A DNA stretch of 14,390 nucleotides, taken from Streptosporangiaceae bacterium. Lineage in GTDB: Bacteria; Actinomycetota; Actinomycetes; Streptosporangiales; Streptosporangiaceae. The translations under genes were made by a program, and so were the position numbers. The stretch spans positions 1 through 14,390 of the forward strand of contig JASHOI010000482.1 of assembly GCA_030041195.1 (NCBI GenBank). The letters are read 5' to 3'. Below the pieces are notes generated by a model. It made no database searches and had not been told where the DNA came from. It was given only the letters and a program-made list of their open reading frames with translations. How positions within the stretch are numbered: the first letter of the stretch is position 1; each line of letters begins with the position of its first letter. Of the stretch, positions 6,078-12,931 are shown one piece after another.

Positions 6078-6552
6078 GGAGAACCTGAGCGCTCCCGGCA
6101 TGCAGGTGGACCTCACCGACGGCGTGGAGAGCAAGACCACCACGACGGTGGCGATGGACTTCGGCCGCATCACGATCAGGGAAGATCTCGTCGTCTATCT
6201 CTTCGGCACGCCGGGCCAGAAACGGTTCTGGTTCATGTGGGACGAGCTGGCACTCGGCGCGCTGGGCGCGGTCGTGCTGGCGGACACGCGGCGGCTGGCC
6301 GACTGCTTCCCCTCCGTGGACTACTTCGAGCAGCGCGGCACGCCGTTCATCGTGGCGGTGAACTGCTTCGACGGGGCGAGGCGCTTTGCTCCGGAGATCG
6401 TCAGATCCGCGCTCAGCCTGAACCTCGAGGTGCCGGTCGTGCTGTGCGACGCGCGCCAGCGCGCATCCTGCCGCGACGTCCTCGTCACCCTCGTCGAGCA
6501 CGCGATCCGGCTGCTCACCACCAGTCCCGACCCGGTCAGCTCCGCCAGATGA
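5929..6552 (+). CDS. cvnD: Ras-like small GTPase CvnD (second conservon)
   Basis: This 207-aa GTPase closes the second conservon. Motifs are GGFGAGKTT (28-36), KTTTTVAMDFG (69-79), GTPGQ (93-97), AVNCFD in the G4 position (N145, D148; no NKxD lysine) and CDARQRAS (173-180). It is very like the first CvnD over residues 20-195 but ends soon after the fold, without the long acidic/Pro tail. ATG 5929 follows GGGAGG (5917-5922) with a 6-base spacer and lies inside the cvnC frame. The last 17 bases overlap the end of the phosphatase gene on the other strand, so there is no room for a terminator between these convergent genes. Confidence 0.94.
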   Translation: MGYAGSYPGSPETPREAVPVAIKILVAGGFGAGKTTLVGSLTEIRPLRTEENLSAPGMQVDLTDGVESKTTTTVAMDFGRITIREDLVVYLFGTPGQKRFWFMWDELALGALGAVVLADTRRLADCFPSVDYFEQRGTPFIVAVNCFDGARRFAPEIVRSALSLNLEVPVVLCDARQRASCRDVLVTLVEHAIRLLTTSPDPVSSAR

Positions 6553-7648
6553 GCACGAGGGCGCAGTCGTCCGAGCTCGCGCCGGGCGCCTGCATCGCCT
6601 GGACGAGCCTGTCGGCACCTGCCCCGAACCCCGACGTCACAAGCAGGTCGGCCTGGCCGAGCAGCCGGTCGATCCCGGCGTCGATGTCCCGTCCCGGTGC
6701 CTCGATCAGGCCGTCGGTGTAGAGCATCAGGGCATCGCCGGGCCGCAGCGTGCCGCGTTCCGGCATGCTCCGCAGGTCACCGACCACGCCGAGCACGATC
6801 CCCCGCGCCCGGGTGAGCCGCCAGGTTCCGCTGCCCGCCTCGAAGTGGGCTGCGGGCGGGTGTCCGGCGGAGTCGACGACGTAGTCCCCGGTGGCCAGGT
6901 CGAGTGAGAGGTGTACAGCGGTCACGAACCCCTCGGTCGCGGAGCCACGGCGCAGATAGGCGTTGCATGAGGCAAGGAAGTCCCCGGCGGGAACCGAGCC
7001 GAGCAGGCCGCCGAACGCGCCAGACAGCAGCAGCGCCCTGGTTCCGGCGTCGATCCCCTTGCCCGCGACGTCGACCAGGGCCAGCTCGAGCGTCTTGCCA
7101 TCGCACGCCGACACCAGGAAGTCGCCGCCGAACGAAGCCCCGCCGGCCGGCTTCAGCACCGAGGCCGACCGCCATCCGTCCGGCAGATCGGGCAGCCTGC
7201 CCTGGGCGCGGATCCGGTCCCGCAGCTCGATCAGCATCCGGTCGCCCCGCAGCCCCAGCACGCCCAGCTTCGCCCGGGCCCTTGCGAGCGCGTCCGCGAA
7301 GATGATCGTGACAACGACCGTGGCGATGATTCCCGGCCCGGCCTTGCCCATCAGCGCGTCGTAGCCGAGCGCGAGGGCGACGAGGCAGAACAGGATCCGC
7401 AGCGCCCGCGGCCAGAGCAGCAGGCCGCCCGCCAGCAGCGGCAGGATCATCACGCCCGGCGAGAACCAGAATTCCGAGACGTGAACGGCCGCCACCCCGA
7501 TGACGACGACGAGGACAGCGAGCACGAACGCGAGCCGCCGGTTCCTGGTGATGAACTGCCGCAGCACCAGGCCACGCATCCGCCGCGCCGCGGCGAGAAT
7601 CGCGGTCGCGAACCGATGCGGGACAACACGAACCATCTTGCCGGGCAC
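6536..7648 (-). CDS. Membrane-anchored PP2C-type (SpoIIE-like) serine phosphatase
   Basis: This is a 370-aa protein whose C-terminal part (about 155-370) is a PP2C/SpoIIE phosphatase domain, expected to dephosphorylate phosphoserine/threonine proteins such as anti-sigma-factor antagonists using two metal ions. Metal-site motifs are visible: FGGDFLV (D176), LVDVAGKG (D193), SAGHPP (260-265), YTDGLIEA (D312) and DDCALVL (D360/D361). The N-terminal part has a basic stretch and three or four hydrophobic helices (about 38-57, 63-81, 84-98, 103-122), so the enzyme should sit on the inner face of the membrane. No PAS, GAF or kinase domain is present. The start is taken as GTG 7648; an ATG at 7636 (residue 5) is possible, and neither has a strong Shine-Dalgarno. 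No anti-sigma factor, antagonist or serine kinase is adjacent, so the substrate is unknown. Confidence 0.9.
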   Translation of the reverse strand: MPGKMVRVVPHRFATAILAAARRMRGLVLRQFITRNRRLAFVLAVLVVVIGVAAVHVSEFWFSPGVMILPLLAGGLLLWPRALRILFCLVALALGYDALMGKAGPGIIATVVVTIIFADALARARAKLGVLGLRGDRMLIELRDRIRAQGRLPDLPDGWRSASVLKPAGGASFGGDFLVSACDGKTLELALVDVAGKGIDAGTRALLLSGAFGGLLGSVPAGDFLASCNAYLRRGSATEGFVTAVHLSLDLATGDYVVDSAGHPPAAHFEAGSGTWRLTRARGIVLGVVGDLRSMPERGTLRPGDALMLYTDGLIEAPGRDIDAGIDRLLGQADLLVTSGFGAGADRLVQAMQAPGASSDDCALVLIWRS

Positions 7649-7725
7649 TGTACCGGTATCTCAGCATTACGGCACGTCCCCGGAGCGGGCGGATATTCGG
7701 TCGCGGCGCCCGGGCCGCGCCAGGT

Positions 7726-9006
7726 ATGAATCAAGGTATGCCTGCCGGCTACCCAATCCGCCCGATCAGCGAGGCCGAGTTCCGCGCCTTCTACGCGGTG
7801 ATCGAGCACGCGTTCAACTCCTCCTATCCGACCGAAGCGGAGCTGCGGCACGATGTGCTGGTCATCGAGTTCGACCGCACGCTGGCGGCCTTTGACGGCA
7901 CCGAGATGGTCGGGACGGCGGCCGCGCTCACACTGCCGATGACGGTGCCGGGCGGCGCCGCCGCGGTCGCCGGGGTCACCGCCGTCGCCGTGCTGCCCTC
8001 GCACCGGCGCCGCGGGATCCTCACCAGCCTGATGCGCCGGCAGCTCTCGGATGTCCGCGATCGCGGCGAGGCCGTCGCCGCGCTGTTCGCGTCGGAGGCG
8101 GCCATCTACTCCAGGTACGGTTACGGCACCGCAACCGGCGAGCTGGATCTCACGATCCGGCGCGGCGAGGGCAGCATGCCGGCGCTGGCTGCCGCACCGG
8201 GCGGCCGTACCGCCCTGGGGAACGTGCCCCGGCTGCGGATCGCCGAGCCTGGCGAGGCCACGGCCGAGCTTGGCAAGGTCTACGAGTCCGTGCTGCGCGA
8301 GCGTCCCGGCATGATCGCAAGGGACGGCCGCTGGTGGGAGCAGATCCTGTGGGATCCGGAGCATCGCCGGTCCGGGAACAGCCCGCTGCGCTGCGTGATC
8401 GCCGAGGACGACCAGGGCCCGCGCGGGTACGCGCTGTTCTCGGCGAGACCCGAGTGGTCCGACGGAATCCCCGGCGGCGTGCTGCACGTGCGGGAGCTGA
8501 TGGCCACCGATCCCGCGGCTTACGCGGCCGTCTGGAACGACCTCCTCAGCCGGGATCTGGTCGGCGAGGTCGTGGCCCGGACGCGGCCGGTTGACGAGCC
8601 GCTGCTCTACCTGCTCGCCGACCCGCGCCGGGCCCGCCCGCGCGTATCGGACGGGCTCTGGGTCCGGCTGGTCAGCGTGCCCGAGGCGCTCGCGGCGCGG
8701 CGTTATTCGTGCCCGGTTGACACGGTCATCGAGGTCACCGACGAGGAGTTCGCCGAGAACGAGGGACGGTGGCGGCTGCAGGCACCGGGCCCGGAGTCAG
8801 CCGAGCGCGCGACCTGCGAGCGGACGTCGCGAGCCGCCGACGTTACCGTGCCGGTGCGGTCGCTGGGCGCTGCCTACCTGGGTGGCACCAGGCTCGGCGC
8901 GCTGGCAGGCGCGGGGCTGGCCGGCCAGGCCAGGCCGGGCGCGATCGCGGCGCTGTCCACCGCGCTGTCCTGGGAGCCCGCGCCCTGGAGCCCGACGCTC
9001 TTCTGA
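7726..9006 (+). CDS. Eis-family GNAT N-acetyltransferase
   Basis: This is a 426-aa enhanced-intracellular-survival (Eis)-type acetyltransferase, predicted to move the acetyl group of acetyl-CoA to an amine, classically on aminoglycosides, peptides or proteins. The N-terminal GNAT domain has the acetyl-CoA-binding pyrophosphate loop VTAVAVLPSHRRRGIL (84-99). It also has SEAAIYSRYGYGTAT (122-136), whose Y128 lines up with the catalytic tyrosine of Eis. A second GNAT-like region and a sterol-carrier-like C-terminal part follow. The protein ends WEPAPWSPTLF, matching the family feature of a C-terminal aromatic residue whose carboxylate enters the active site. ATG 7726 is used; ATG 7738 is an alternative. 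It is divergent from the phosphatase, with 77 bp between starts. The natural substrate here is not known. Confidence 0.93.
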   Translation: MNQGMPAGYPIRPISEAEFRAFYAVIEHAFNSSYPTEAELRHDVLVIEFDRTLAAFDGTEMVGTAAALTLPMTVPGGAAAVAGVTAVAVLPSHRRRGILTSLMRRQLSDVRDRGEAVAALFASEAAIYSRYGYGTATGELDLTIRRGEGSMPALAAAPGGRTALGNVPRLRIAEPGEATAELGKVYESVLRERPGMIARDGRWWEQILWDPEHRRSGNSPLRCVIAEDDQGPRGYALFSARPEWSDGIPGGVLHVRELMATDPAAYAAVWNDLLSRDLVGEVVARTRPVDEPLLYLLADPRRARPRVSDGLWVRLVSVPEALAARRYSCPVDTVIEVTDEEFAENEGRWRLQAPGPESAERATCERTSRAADVTVPVRSLGAAYLGGTRLGALAGAGLAGQARPGAIAALSTALSWEPAPWSPTLF

Positions 9007-9031
9007 CCTGGCCGCGTGCGAGACTGGGGCC

Positions 9032-9220
9032 ATGCGCGGGATGAAGATCACAGTGGACGCGGCGATGCGGGCCAGGGATGTCTCACGGCCGCGCCCGGAG
9101 GATGAGGCACTGGCGCGGGCGAGCGAGCCGCCCGACCCGAAGCCGGCCGGGCCCGCCGAACCGGCCGCCGACGCCACGCCCAGGCCCGGCCACGGACGCC
9201 GCCGCCGCAGGCACCGCTGA
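9032..9220 (+). CDS. Small hypothetical protein with basic C-terminus
   Basis: This is a 62-aa reading frame starting 25 bases after the acetyltransferase stop, on the same strand. Its third codon positions are almost all G or C, as in real genes of this window. The N-terminal MKITVDAAMRARDVSRPRPEDEA looks like a structured, possibly conserved motif. The middle is Pro/Ala-rich, and the end is a run of arginines (GRRRRRHR), which suggests nucleic-acid or membrane-surface contact. ATG 9032 is preceded by GGGG; ATG 9041 (residue 4) is also possible. I do not recognise a function. Confidence 0.6.
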   Translation: MRGMKITVDAAMRARDVSRPRPEDEALARASEPPDPKPAGPAEPAADATPRPGHGRRRRRHR

Positions 9221-9243
9221 GGCGCCGCCGCCGGAAGCAGTGC

Positions 9244-9477
9244 TCAGGCTCCGTCGCCGTTATCGGCCGGGAGACCCGGCCTGTCGGCCGCGCGCCGCTG
9301 CTCACGGAGCCATGGGGCGGCCGCCATCGCCCGTTTGGCCTCGTCCTGCCAGTAGGCGATCTGCTGATTGCAGTGCGCGTCGAGCCACCGGATCTGGCTG
9401 GCGGCCCAGCCGAACAGCGCCAGCGACGCGATGGCGGCGCCGATCAGTATCCCGGTAAGCATCGCGAACAGCTCCAC
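9244..9477 (-). CDS. Small single-helix membrane protein
   Basis: This is a 77-aa protein with one clear hydrophobic helix near the N-terminus (MLTGILIGAAIASLALFGWAA, about 6-26), then a charged, partly helical tail with QIRWLDAHCNQQIAYWQDEAKRAMAAAPW. It is probably anchored in the membrane with its tail in the cytosol. The GTG at 9477 lies two bases after the stop codon of the upstream regulator (TGAGGTG), so translation is probably coupled. ATG 9462 (72 aa), with GGAG nine bases before it, is the other likely start. The function is unknown; co-transcription with the regulator gene suggests a shared pathway. Confidence 0.65.
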   Translation of the reverse strand: MELFAMLTGILIGAAIASLALFGWAASQIRWLDAHCNQQIAYWQDEAKRAMAAAPWLREQRRAADRPGLPADNGDGA

Positions 9478-9478
9478 C

Positions 9479-10423
9479 TCAGGCCATCCTGCGTTCCGCG
9501 CCCGCTGACCGGCGACCGAGCAGATCGTTCACCGCCTGTTCCAGCGATCTGCTCTCAGCACGACCGGTGCTCTGCAGGCAGCCGACGATCAGGGCGAGCG
9601 CACCGATGCCGAGCAGGGAGCGCTGGCCTTCGAAATCGACCGCGCGGGTGGACGGGTCGGCCAGGGCCCGCATAGCCAGGCCGTCGGCGAGCGCGGATAG
9701 CAGGACGATGCAGTCATCGATGGTGACACCCGGCCTGACACGGAGGCTACGGGAGTGCAGAAAGTCCTCGCACGACTTGCGCCACAGCGGCCCGGCTTCC
9801 CCGTGCCGTTCGGATATTGCCTCGCGGATCACCGGATCGCCCTCGGCCTCGGCCGCCGCTATGAGTCCGAGCCGGAACATCGGGCTGGTCAGCAGCCTGG
9901 TCATCATCAGTGAGCCCAGATGATGGATGCCGCGCACCGCGTCCTGGCCGTCTACGATCTGGTCGATCGCGTCGGCCACCTCATCTTCGCGCACGCCCGA
10001 GTAATAGTGCGATGCCGACAGGCCGAACCGCAGCACGTCGGCGACGAAGGCGGACTGGTGCCGCCATCGTTCGCGCATGGTGGAGACCCGGCCCACCCGG
10101 TGGAACGGCGGCGGGTTGCGGCCGACCTCGGCCGCCACCGCGCGCTGCGACAGGAAACCCAGCACCGGGCGTTCGATGGAATTGTCGTCGTCCCGGTCAG
10201 CTGGTCTCCGGCTCGCACCCGGGCCGAGGTGGCGCTGGATCAGCCGGACCGCAGCGGCCAGGTAGGCGGCGGTGACCGGATCGTTGGCCAGCCTCCGGCG
10301 GGAGAACGACGTCCGCCGGTTCAGGCCGCGCAGGATCTTGGACAGATCCTGGTTGTACGGGTAGGGAAGCTCCTGCTTGAGGGTCTTCACGCCCCGGCGG
10401 CGCGGAGTGCTGTCGCTGTTCAT
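9479..10423 (-). CDS. Probable helix-turn-helix transcriptional regulator
   Basis: This is a 314-aa soluble, largely helical protein. The best sign of function is an HTH-like stretch, LGFLSQRAVAAEVGRNPPPFHRVGRVSTMRERWRHQSAFVADVLRFG (about 88-134), in which SQRAVAAEVGR-(x4)-FHRVGRV has the spacing of a recognition-helix unit. The C-terminal half (about 190-310; PVIREAISERHGEAGPLWRKSCEDFL, ALADGLAMRALADPS) resembles the ligand-binding helices of TetR-type proteins. The N-terminal ~85 residues (LPYPYNQDLSKILRGLNRRTSFSRRR) are basic and precede the HTH, which is unusual for TetR, where the HTH is at the very start. Family assignment is therefore tentative. It forms an operon with the small membrane protein downstream. 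The start ATG 10423 has a poorly spaced GAGGG. A TTGACG (-35-like, 10494-10489 on the - strand) lies upstream without a clear -10. Confidence 0.7.
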   Translation of the reverse strand: MNSDSTPRRRGVKTLKQELPYPYNQDLSKILRGLNRRTSFSRRRLANDPVTAAYLAAAVRLIQRHLGPGASRRPADRDDDNSIERPVLGFLSQRAVAAEVGRNPPPFHRVGRVSTMRERWRHQSAFVADVLRFGLSASHYYSGVREDEVADAIDQIVDGQDAVRGIHHLGSLMMTRLLTSPMFRLGLIAAAEAEGDPVIREAISERHGEAGPLWRKSCEDFLHSRSLRVRPGVTIDDCIVLLSALADGLAMRALADPSTRAVDFEGQRSLLGIGALALIVGCLQSTGRAESRSLEQAVNDLLGRRSAGAERRMA

Positions 10424-10472
10424 GCCCTCATGATGAGCGCCCGGTCCCGGGCCGGATAGGCGCGCAGTCGCG

Positions 10473-10485
10473 CGGTAATCGGTAA
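10473..10485. repeat. Short tandem CGGTAA repeat upstream of the HTH regulator
   Basis: CGGTAA occurs at 10473-10478 and again at 10480-10485 with a 7-base period, about 50 bp before the regulator start and next to a TTGACG -35-like hexamer. It may be a direct-repeat binding site, possibly for autoregulation. The sites are short, so chance is possible. Confidence 0.25.
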
Positions 10486-10505
10486 CTACGTCAAGACCGC
10501 CGGGA

Positions 10506-11618
10506 TCATGGTTCCAGCGTGACCCCGAGCAGCTCGGCGTAGCGGGCGACCATCATGTCGCGGCCCTTGGCCTCGGCGACCATCTCGGAGCTGATCAGCT
10601 CGTCCACGCCGGGCCGCTGGCCCGAGCCGCCACCCGGCCCGATCGGCACCATGATGCCCGGAGCCGTCCGCTCGTGCCGCCTGAGCTCGCCGTCCCCGGT
10701 GATCAGCGCCCGGATGTTGTCCGCGACGACCTGCGCCTGCCGGCTGGCGGCACCGGCCATCTTGTGGTCGGCGGCCGACACGTCGCCGACCGCGAACACC
10801 GTCTGCTGGCCGACGACCTGCAGTGACGGCGTGACCTCCACGAACCCGTCCGGCCTGCGCGCGGTGGCGAGCTCGCCAACCAGGTACTCGCTGGCCGGGG
10901 CGACGCCGTAGCAGCGGAACCAGATGTCGGCGGCCACCGCGTTCCCGGCCTGCGTGGCGACCGTGAAGGCCTGAAGCTCGCCCGGGGGCGTCGGCGGGAC
11001 GTGCTCGCGCAGCCGCGTGGAGAGCAGCAGCTCAACCCCGAGGCCGCTGAGCTGGCGGCGAAGCTCCGCCTTGAGATCGGGCCGGAACCTCTCCCCGAGC
11101 ACGTCATCGGCGACGTCGAGCAGCAGCACGTGCTTGTCCGGCCAGACGGCCTTGATCTCGCCGGCCAGCTCGATGCCAACCGGCCCGGCGCCGAGCAGCA
11201 GCACTCGCCGCGCCGTGCTCAGCGCCGCGTGCGCCGCGCGGACCTTGTCGTGCGCGACGGCGGTCAGGTCGACGTCGCTCTTGGCCGGGAACGGGTAGCC
11301 GGAACCGGTGGCCAGCACGATGTAGTCGGCCCGGATCTGCTCGCCCGAGGCCAGCGTGACCCGGCGGGCGTCGACCTTGACCGCGCGGTCGCGGATCACC
11401 CGGCCGCTGGCGAGCAGCCGGTCGTAGGGCAGGTAGATCCGCGGCAGCCAGGACGGGTCCACCAGTGCGCGGAGTGCGGCGACGTTGTGCACGAAGGCGT
11501 CTTTCGGCTCGACGAGCACCAGGTCGGCCACGTCATCCAGCGCCTTGGCCACGTTGACTCCGCCGTAACCGCCGCCGACAACGACCACCGTCGGCTTGTC
11601 CCGTGCGGGCCCGGTCAT
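10506..11618 (-). CDS. FAD/NAD(P)-dependent oxidoreductase, AIF/FSP1-NDH-2-like
   Basis: This is a 370-aa flavoprotein of the pyridine-nucleotide-disulfide oxidoreductase fold, probably oxidising NAD(P)H and passing electrons to a quinone or similar acceptor. It has the N-terminal FAD-binding VVVVGGGYGG (11-20) with the acidic strand end LVEP (35-38), ATGSGYPFP (103-111), the second Rossmann motif RRVLLLGAGPVGIELAGE (137-154) for NAD(P)H, and VFAVGDVSA (264-272), where FAD is contacted. No CxxxxC redox disulfide and no membrane helix is seen, which favours the AIFM2/FSP1-like group over disulfide reductases. ATG 11618 is chosen because GGGAG (11629-11625) lies 6 bases before it; an upstream extension to 11687 would cover the promoter. 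It is divergent from a MarR gene, the likely regulator. Confidence 0.9.
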   Translation of the reverse strand: MTGPARDKPTVVVVGGGYGGVNVAKALDDVADLVLVEPKDAFVHNVAALRALVDPSWLPRIYLPYDRLLASGRVIRDRAVKVDARRVTLASGEQIRADYIVLATGSGYPFPAKSDVDLTAVAHDKVRAAHAALSTARRVLLLGAGPVGIELAGEIKAVWPDKHVLLLDVADDVLGERFRPDLKAELRRQLSGLGVELLLSTRLREHVPPTPPGELQAFTVATQAGNAVAADIWFRCYGVAPASEYLVGELATARRPDGFVEVTPSLQVVGQQTVFAVGDVSAADHKMAGAASRQAQVVADNIRALITGDGELRRHERTAPGIMVPIGPGGGSGQRPGVDELISSEMVAEAKGRDMMVARYAELLGVTLEP

Positions 11619-11657
11619 GGACGTCTCCCTGCGGGCAAGATGCGCTGCATGACAGAC

Positions 11658-11687
11658 AGTATGTCCGACAGAGGATCTGCGTGGCAA
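11658..11687 (-). promoter_or_regulatory. Promoter of the FAD oxidoreductase, with a dyad over the -10
   Basis: On the - strand, TTGCCA (11687-11682; five of six consensus bases) and CATACT (11663-11658; four of six) are separated by 18 bases. Transcription would start near 11651, leaving a leader of about 33 bases before ATG 11618. The perfect dyad GACA-GTA-TGTC (11655-11665) covers the -10, a usual position for a repressor. The divergent MarR protein is the obvious candidate to bind it. Confidence 0.55.
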
Positions 11688-11700
11688 ATCTTCATCATCA

Positions 11701-11708
11701 CTGATCAG
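11701..11708. promoter_or_regulatory. CTGATCAG palindrome before the MarR gene
   Basis: This perfect 8-bp palindrome lies 14 bases upstream of the MarR start codon, in the 104-bp divergent spacer. It could be a second or autoregulatory site. By itself it is short enough to be chance. Confidence 0.2.
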
Positions 11709-11722
11709 GTAAGCTGAGCGCC

Positions 11723-12274
11723 ATGAGCGCCGCGGCCCGATCGCATCCCCCCGCCGAAGCCGGCCAGGGCTGCGGCTGCGGTGGCGCCCTGAGCGACGAC
11801 CTCGGGTGGGCGCTTGGCGTGGTGTCCCGCAGCTACGCGAGGGCAGCGACGGCCGTGTTCGCGGAGCTTCCCGGAGGCCCGCGCGGCTACCAGGTGCTCA
11901 CCGCCTCCTGCCGCGGGGAGCCCGGCAGCCAGCTGGAGCTCGCCCACCACCTCGGGGTCGACCGCACCGTGATGACGTACCTGCTCGACGACCTGGAGGG
12001 CGCCGGGCTCATCGAGCGGCGCCCCGACCCCGCGGATCGCCGGGCCCGCCGCGTCGTGGCGACCGCCGCGGGCCGGGACCGGCTCGCGGATCTGGGCCGG
12101 CGGCTGCGGGCCGCCGAGGACAACGTGCTGGCAGGCCTCGGCAGCGACGATGACCGACGGGCCTTCCGCGCGCTGCTGCGGCAGCTCGCCGCGCACGCCG
12201 ACGCCCAGGATCCCGTGCCAGCCAGCTGCTCGGTGGCCACCCAGGTCCCCGCCGACCTGCCCGGCGCGGGCTGA
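11723..12274 (+). CDS. MarR-family transcriptional regulator with cysteine pairs
   Basis: This is a 183-aa MarR-type dimeric winged-helix regulator. The core is typical: an N-terminal dimer helix (about 24-48) and a helix-turn-helix (LELAHHLGVDRTVMTYLLDDLEGAGLIERR, about 71-100) with the recognition helix near 80-93. The wing PDPADRRARRVVATAAG (101-117) includes the conserved D-x-R-x-R pattern, and C-terminal dimer helices follow. Unusual are cysteines C17 and C19 in GQGCGCGG before the fold, C63, and C169 near the end, which could give thiol- or metal-based sensing. ATG 11723 has no strong Shine-Dalgarno. It is divergent from the FAD oxidoreductase, and control of that gene is inferred from this layout. 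It converges with the response regulator, whose stop is 9 bases away. Confidence 0.92.
   Translation: MSAAARSHPPAEAGQGCGCGGALSDDLGWALGVVSRSYARAATAVFAELPGGPRGYQVLTASCRGEPGSQLELAHHLGVDRTVMTYLLDDLEGAGLIERRPDPADRRARRVVATAAGRDRLADLGRRLRAAEDNVLAGLGSDDDRRAFRALLRQLAAHADAQDPVPASCSVATQVPADLPGAG
12259..12271. terminator. Weak GC hairpin between convergent genes
   Basis: GCCCG (12259-12263), loop GCG, and CGGGC (12267-12271) form a 5-bp stem ending just before the MarR stop codon. With only 9 bases between the convergent stops, this is the only hairpin seen that could end transcription. It has no T-run and is short, so the call is uncertain. Confidence 0.25.
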
Positions 12275-12283
12275 CCCGGCGGC

Positions 12284-12931
12284 TCACCCGCCCAGGTAGG
12301 CCAGCACGGCGAGGACCCGCCGGTTGTCGTCCTCGGACGGCTGCAGTCCGAGCTTGAGGAAGATCGACGCGGTGTGCTTGGCGACCGCGCGCTCGGTGAT
12401 CACGAGCCGGGCCCCGATGGCCGCGTTGGAGCGGCCCTCGGCCATCAGCCCCAGCACCTCGCGCTCGCGCGCGCTGAGCGCGGCCAAGGCGCCGTCACCG
12501 CCGTGGTTGCGGTCCAGCAGGCGGGCGATGACCTCCGGATCCATCGCGGTGCCGCCGGCCGCGACCCGGTGCAGCGCGTCGACGAACTGCGCGCTGTCGA
12601 ACACCCGGTCCTTGAGCAGGTAGCCGACACCGCCGGCGCCGTCGGCCAGCAGCTCGCGGGCGTAGAGCTGCTCCACGTACTGCGACAGCACCAGCACCGG
12701 GAGCCCGGGCACCTCACGCCGTGCGGCCAGGGCCGCGCGCAGGCCCTCGTCGGTGAAGGTGGGCGGCAGCCGGACGTCGACCACGGCCAGGTCCGGCTTG
12801 CTCGCCGTCACGGCGGCCAGCAGGTCAGCCGGGTTGTCGACCGCCGCCGCGACGTCGAGGCCGTGCGCCTCGAGCATCCGGGTCAGGCCGTCCCTCAGCA
12901 GGAAGAGGTCTTCGGCGATGACAACGCGCAC
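12284..12931 (-). CDS. NarL/FixJ-type response regulator (LuxR HTH)
   Basis: This is a 215-aa two-component response regulator. The receiver domain (1-120) has the acidic pair E7/D8, phosphoacceptor D52 in VVDVRLPP, S83 in VLSQY and K107 in YLLKDR. The LuxR-type DNA-binding domain is at about 149-208: ALSAREREVLGLMAEGRSNAAIGARLVITERAVAKHTASIFLKLGL. The start is GTG 12931, with GGAG (12940-12937) 5 bases before it. It overlaps the kinase gene by 37 bases in another frame, so the pair is co-translated. The kinase upstream should phosphorylate D52, and the regulator then acts as a dimer on promoters not identifiable here. The frame is open far upstream inside the kinase gene, but that extension lacks the protein pattern and is not used. 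Confidence 0.94.
   Translation of the reverse strand: MRVVIAEDLFLLRDGLTRMLEAHGLDVAAAVDNPADLLAAVTASKPDLAVVDVRLPPTFTDEGLRAALAARREVPGLPVLVLSQYVEQLYARELLADGAGGVGYLLKDRVFDSAQFVDALHRVAAGGTAMDPEVIARLLDRNHGGDGALAALSAREREVLGLMAEGRSNAAIGARLVITERAVAKHTASIFLKLGLQPSEDDNRRVLAVLAYLGG

Noticed and set aside
11619..11687. N-terminal extension of the FAD oxidoreductase
   Set aside because: The extra 23 residues come before the FAD motif region and cover the promoter; ATG 11618 has GGGAG at an ideal distance.
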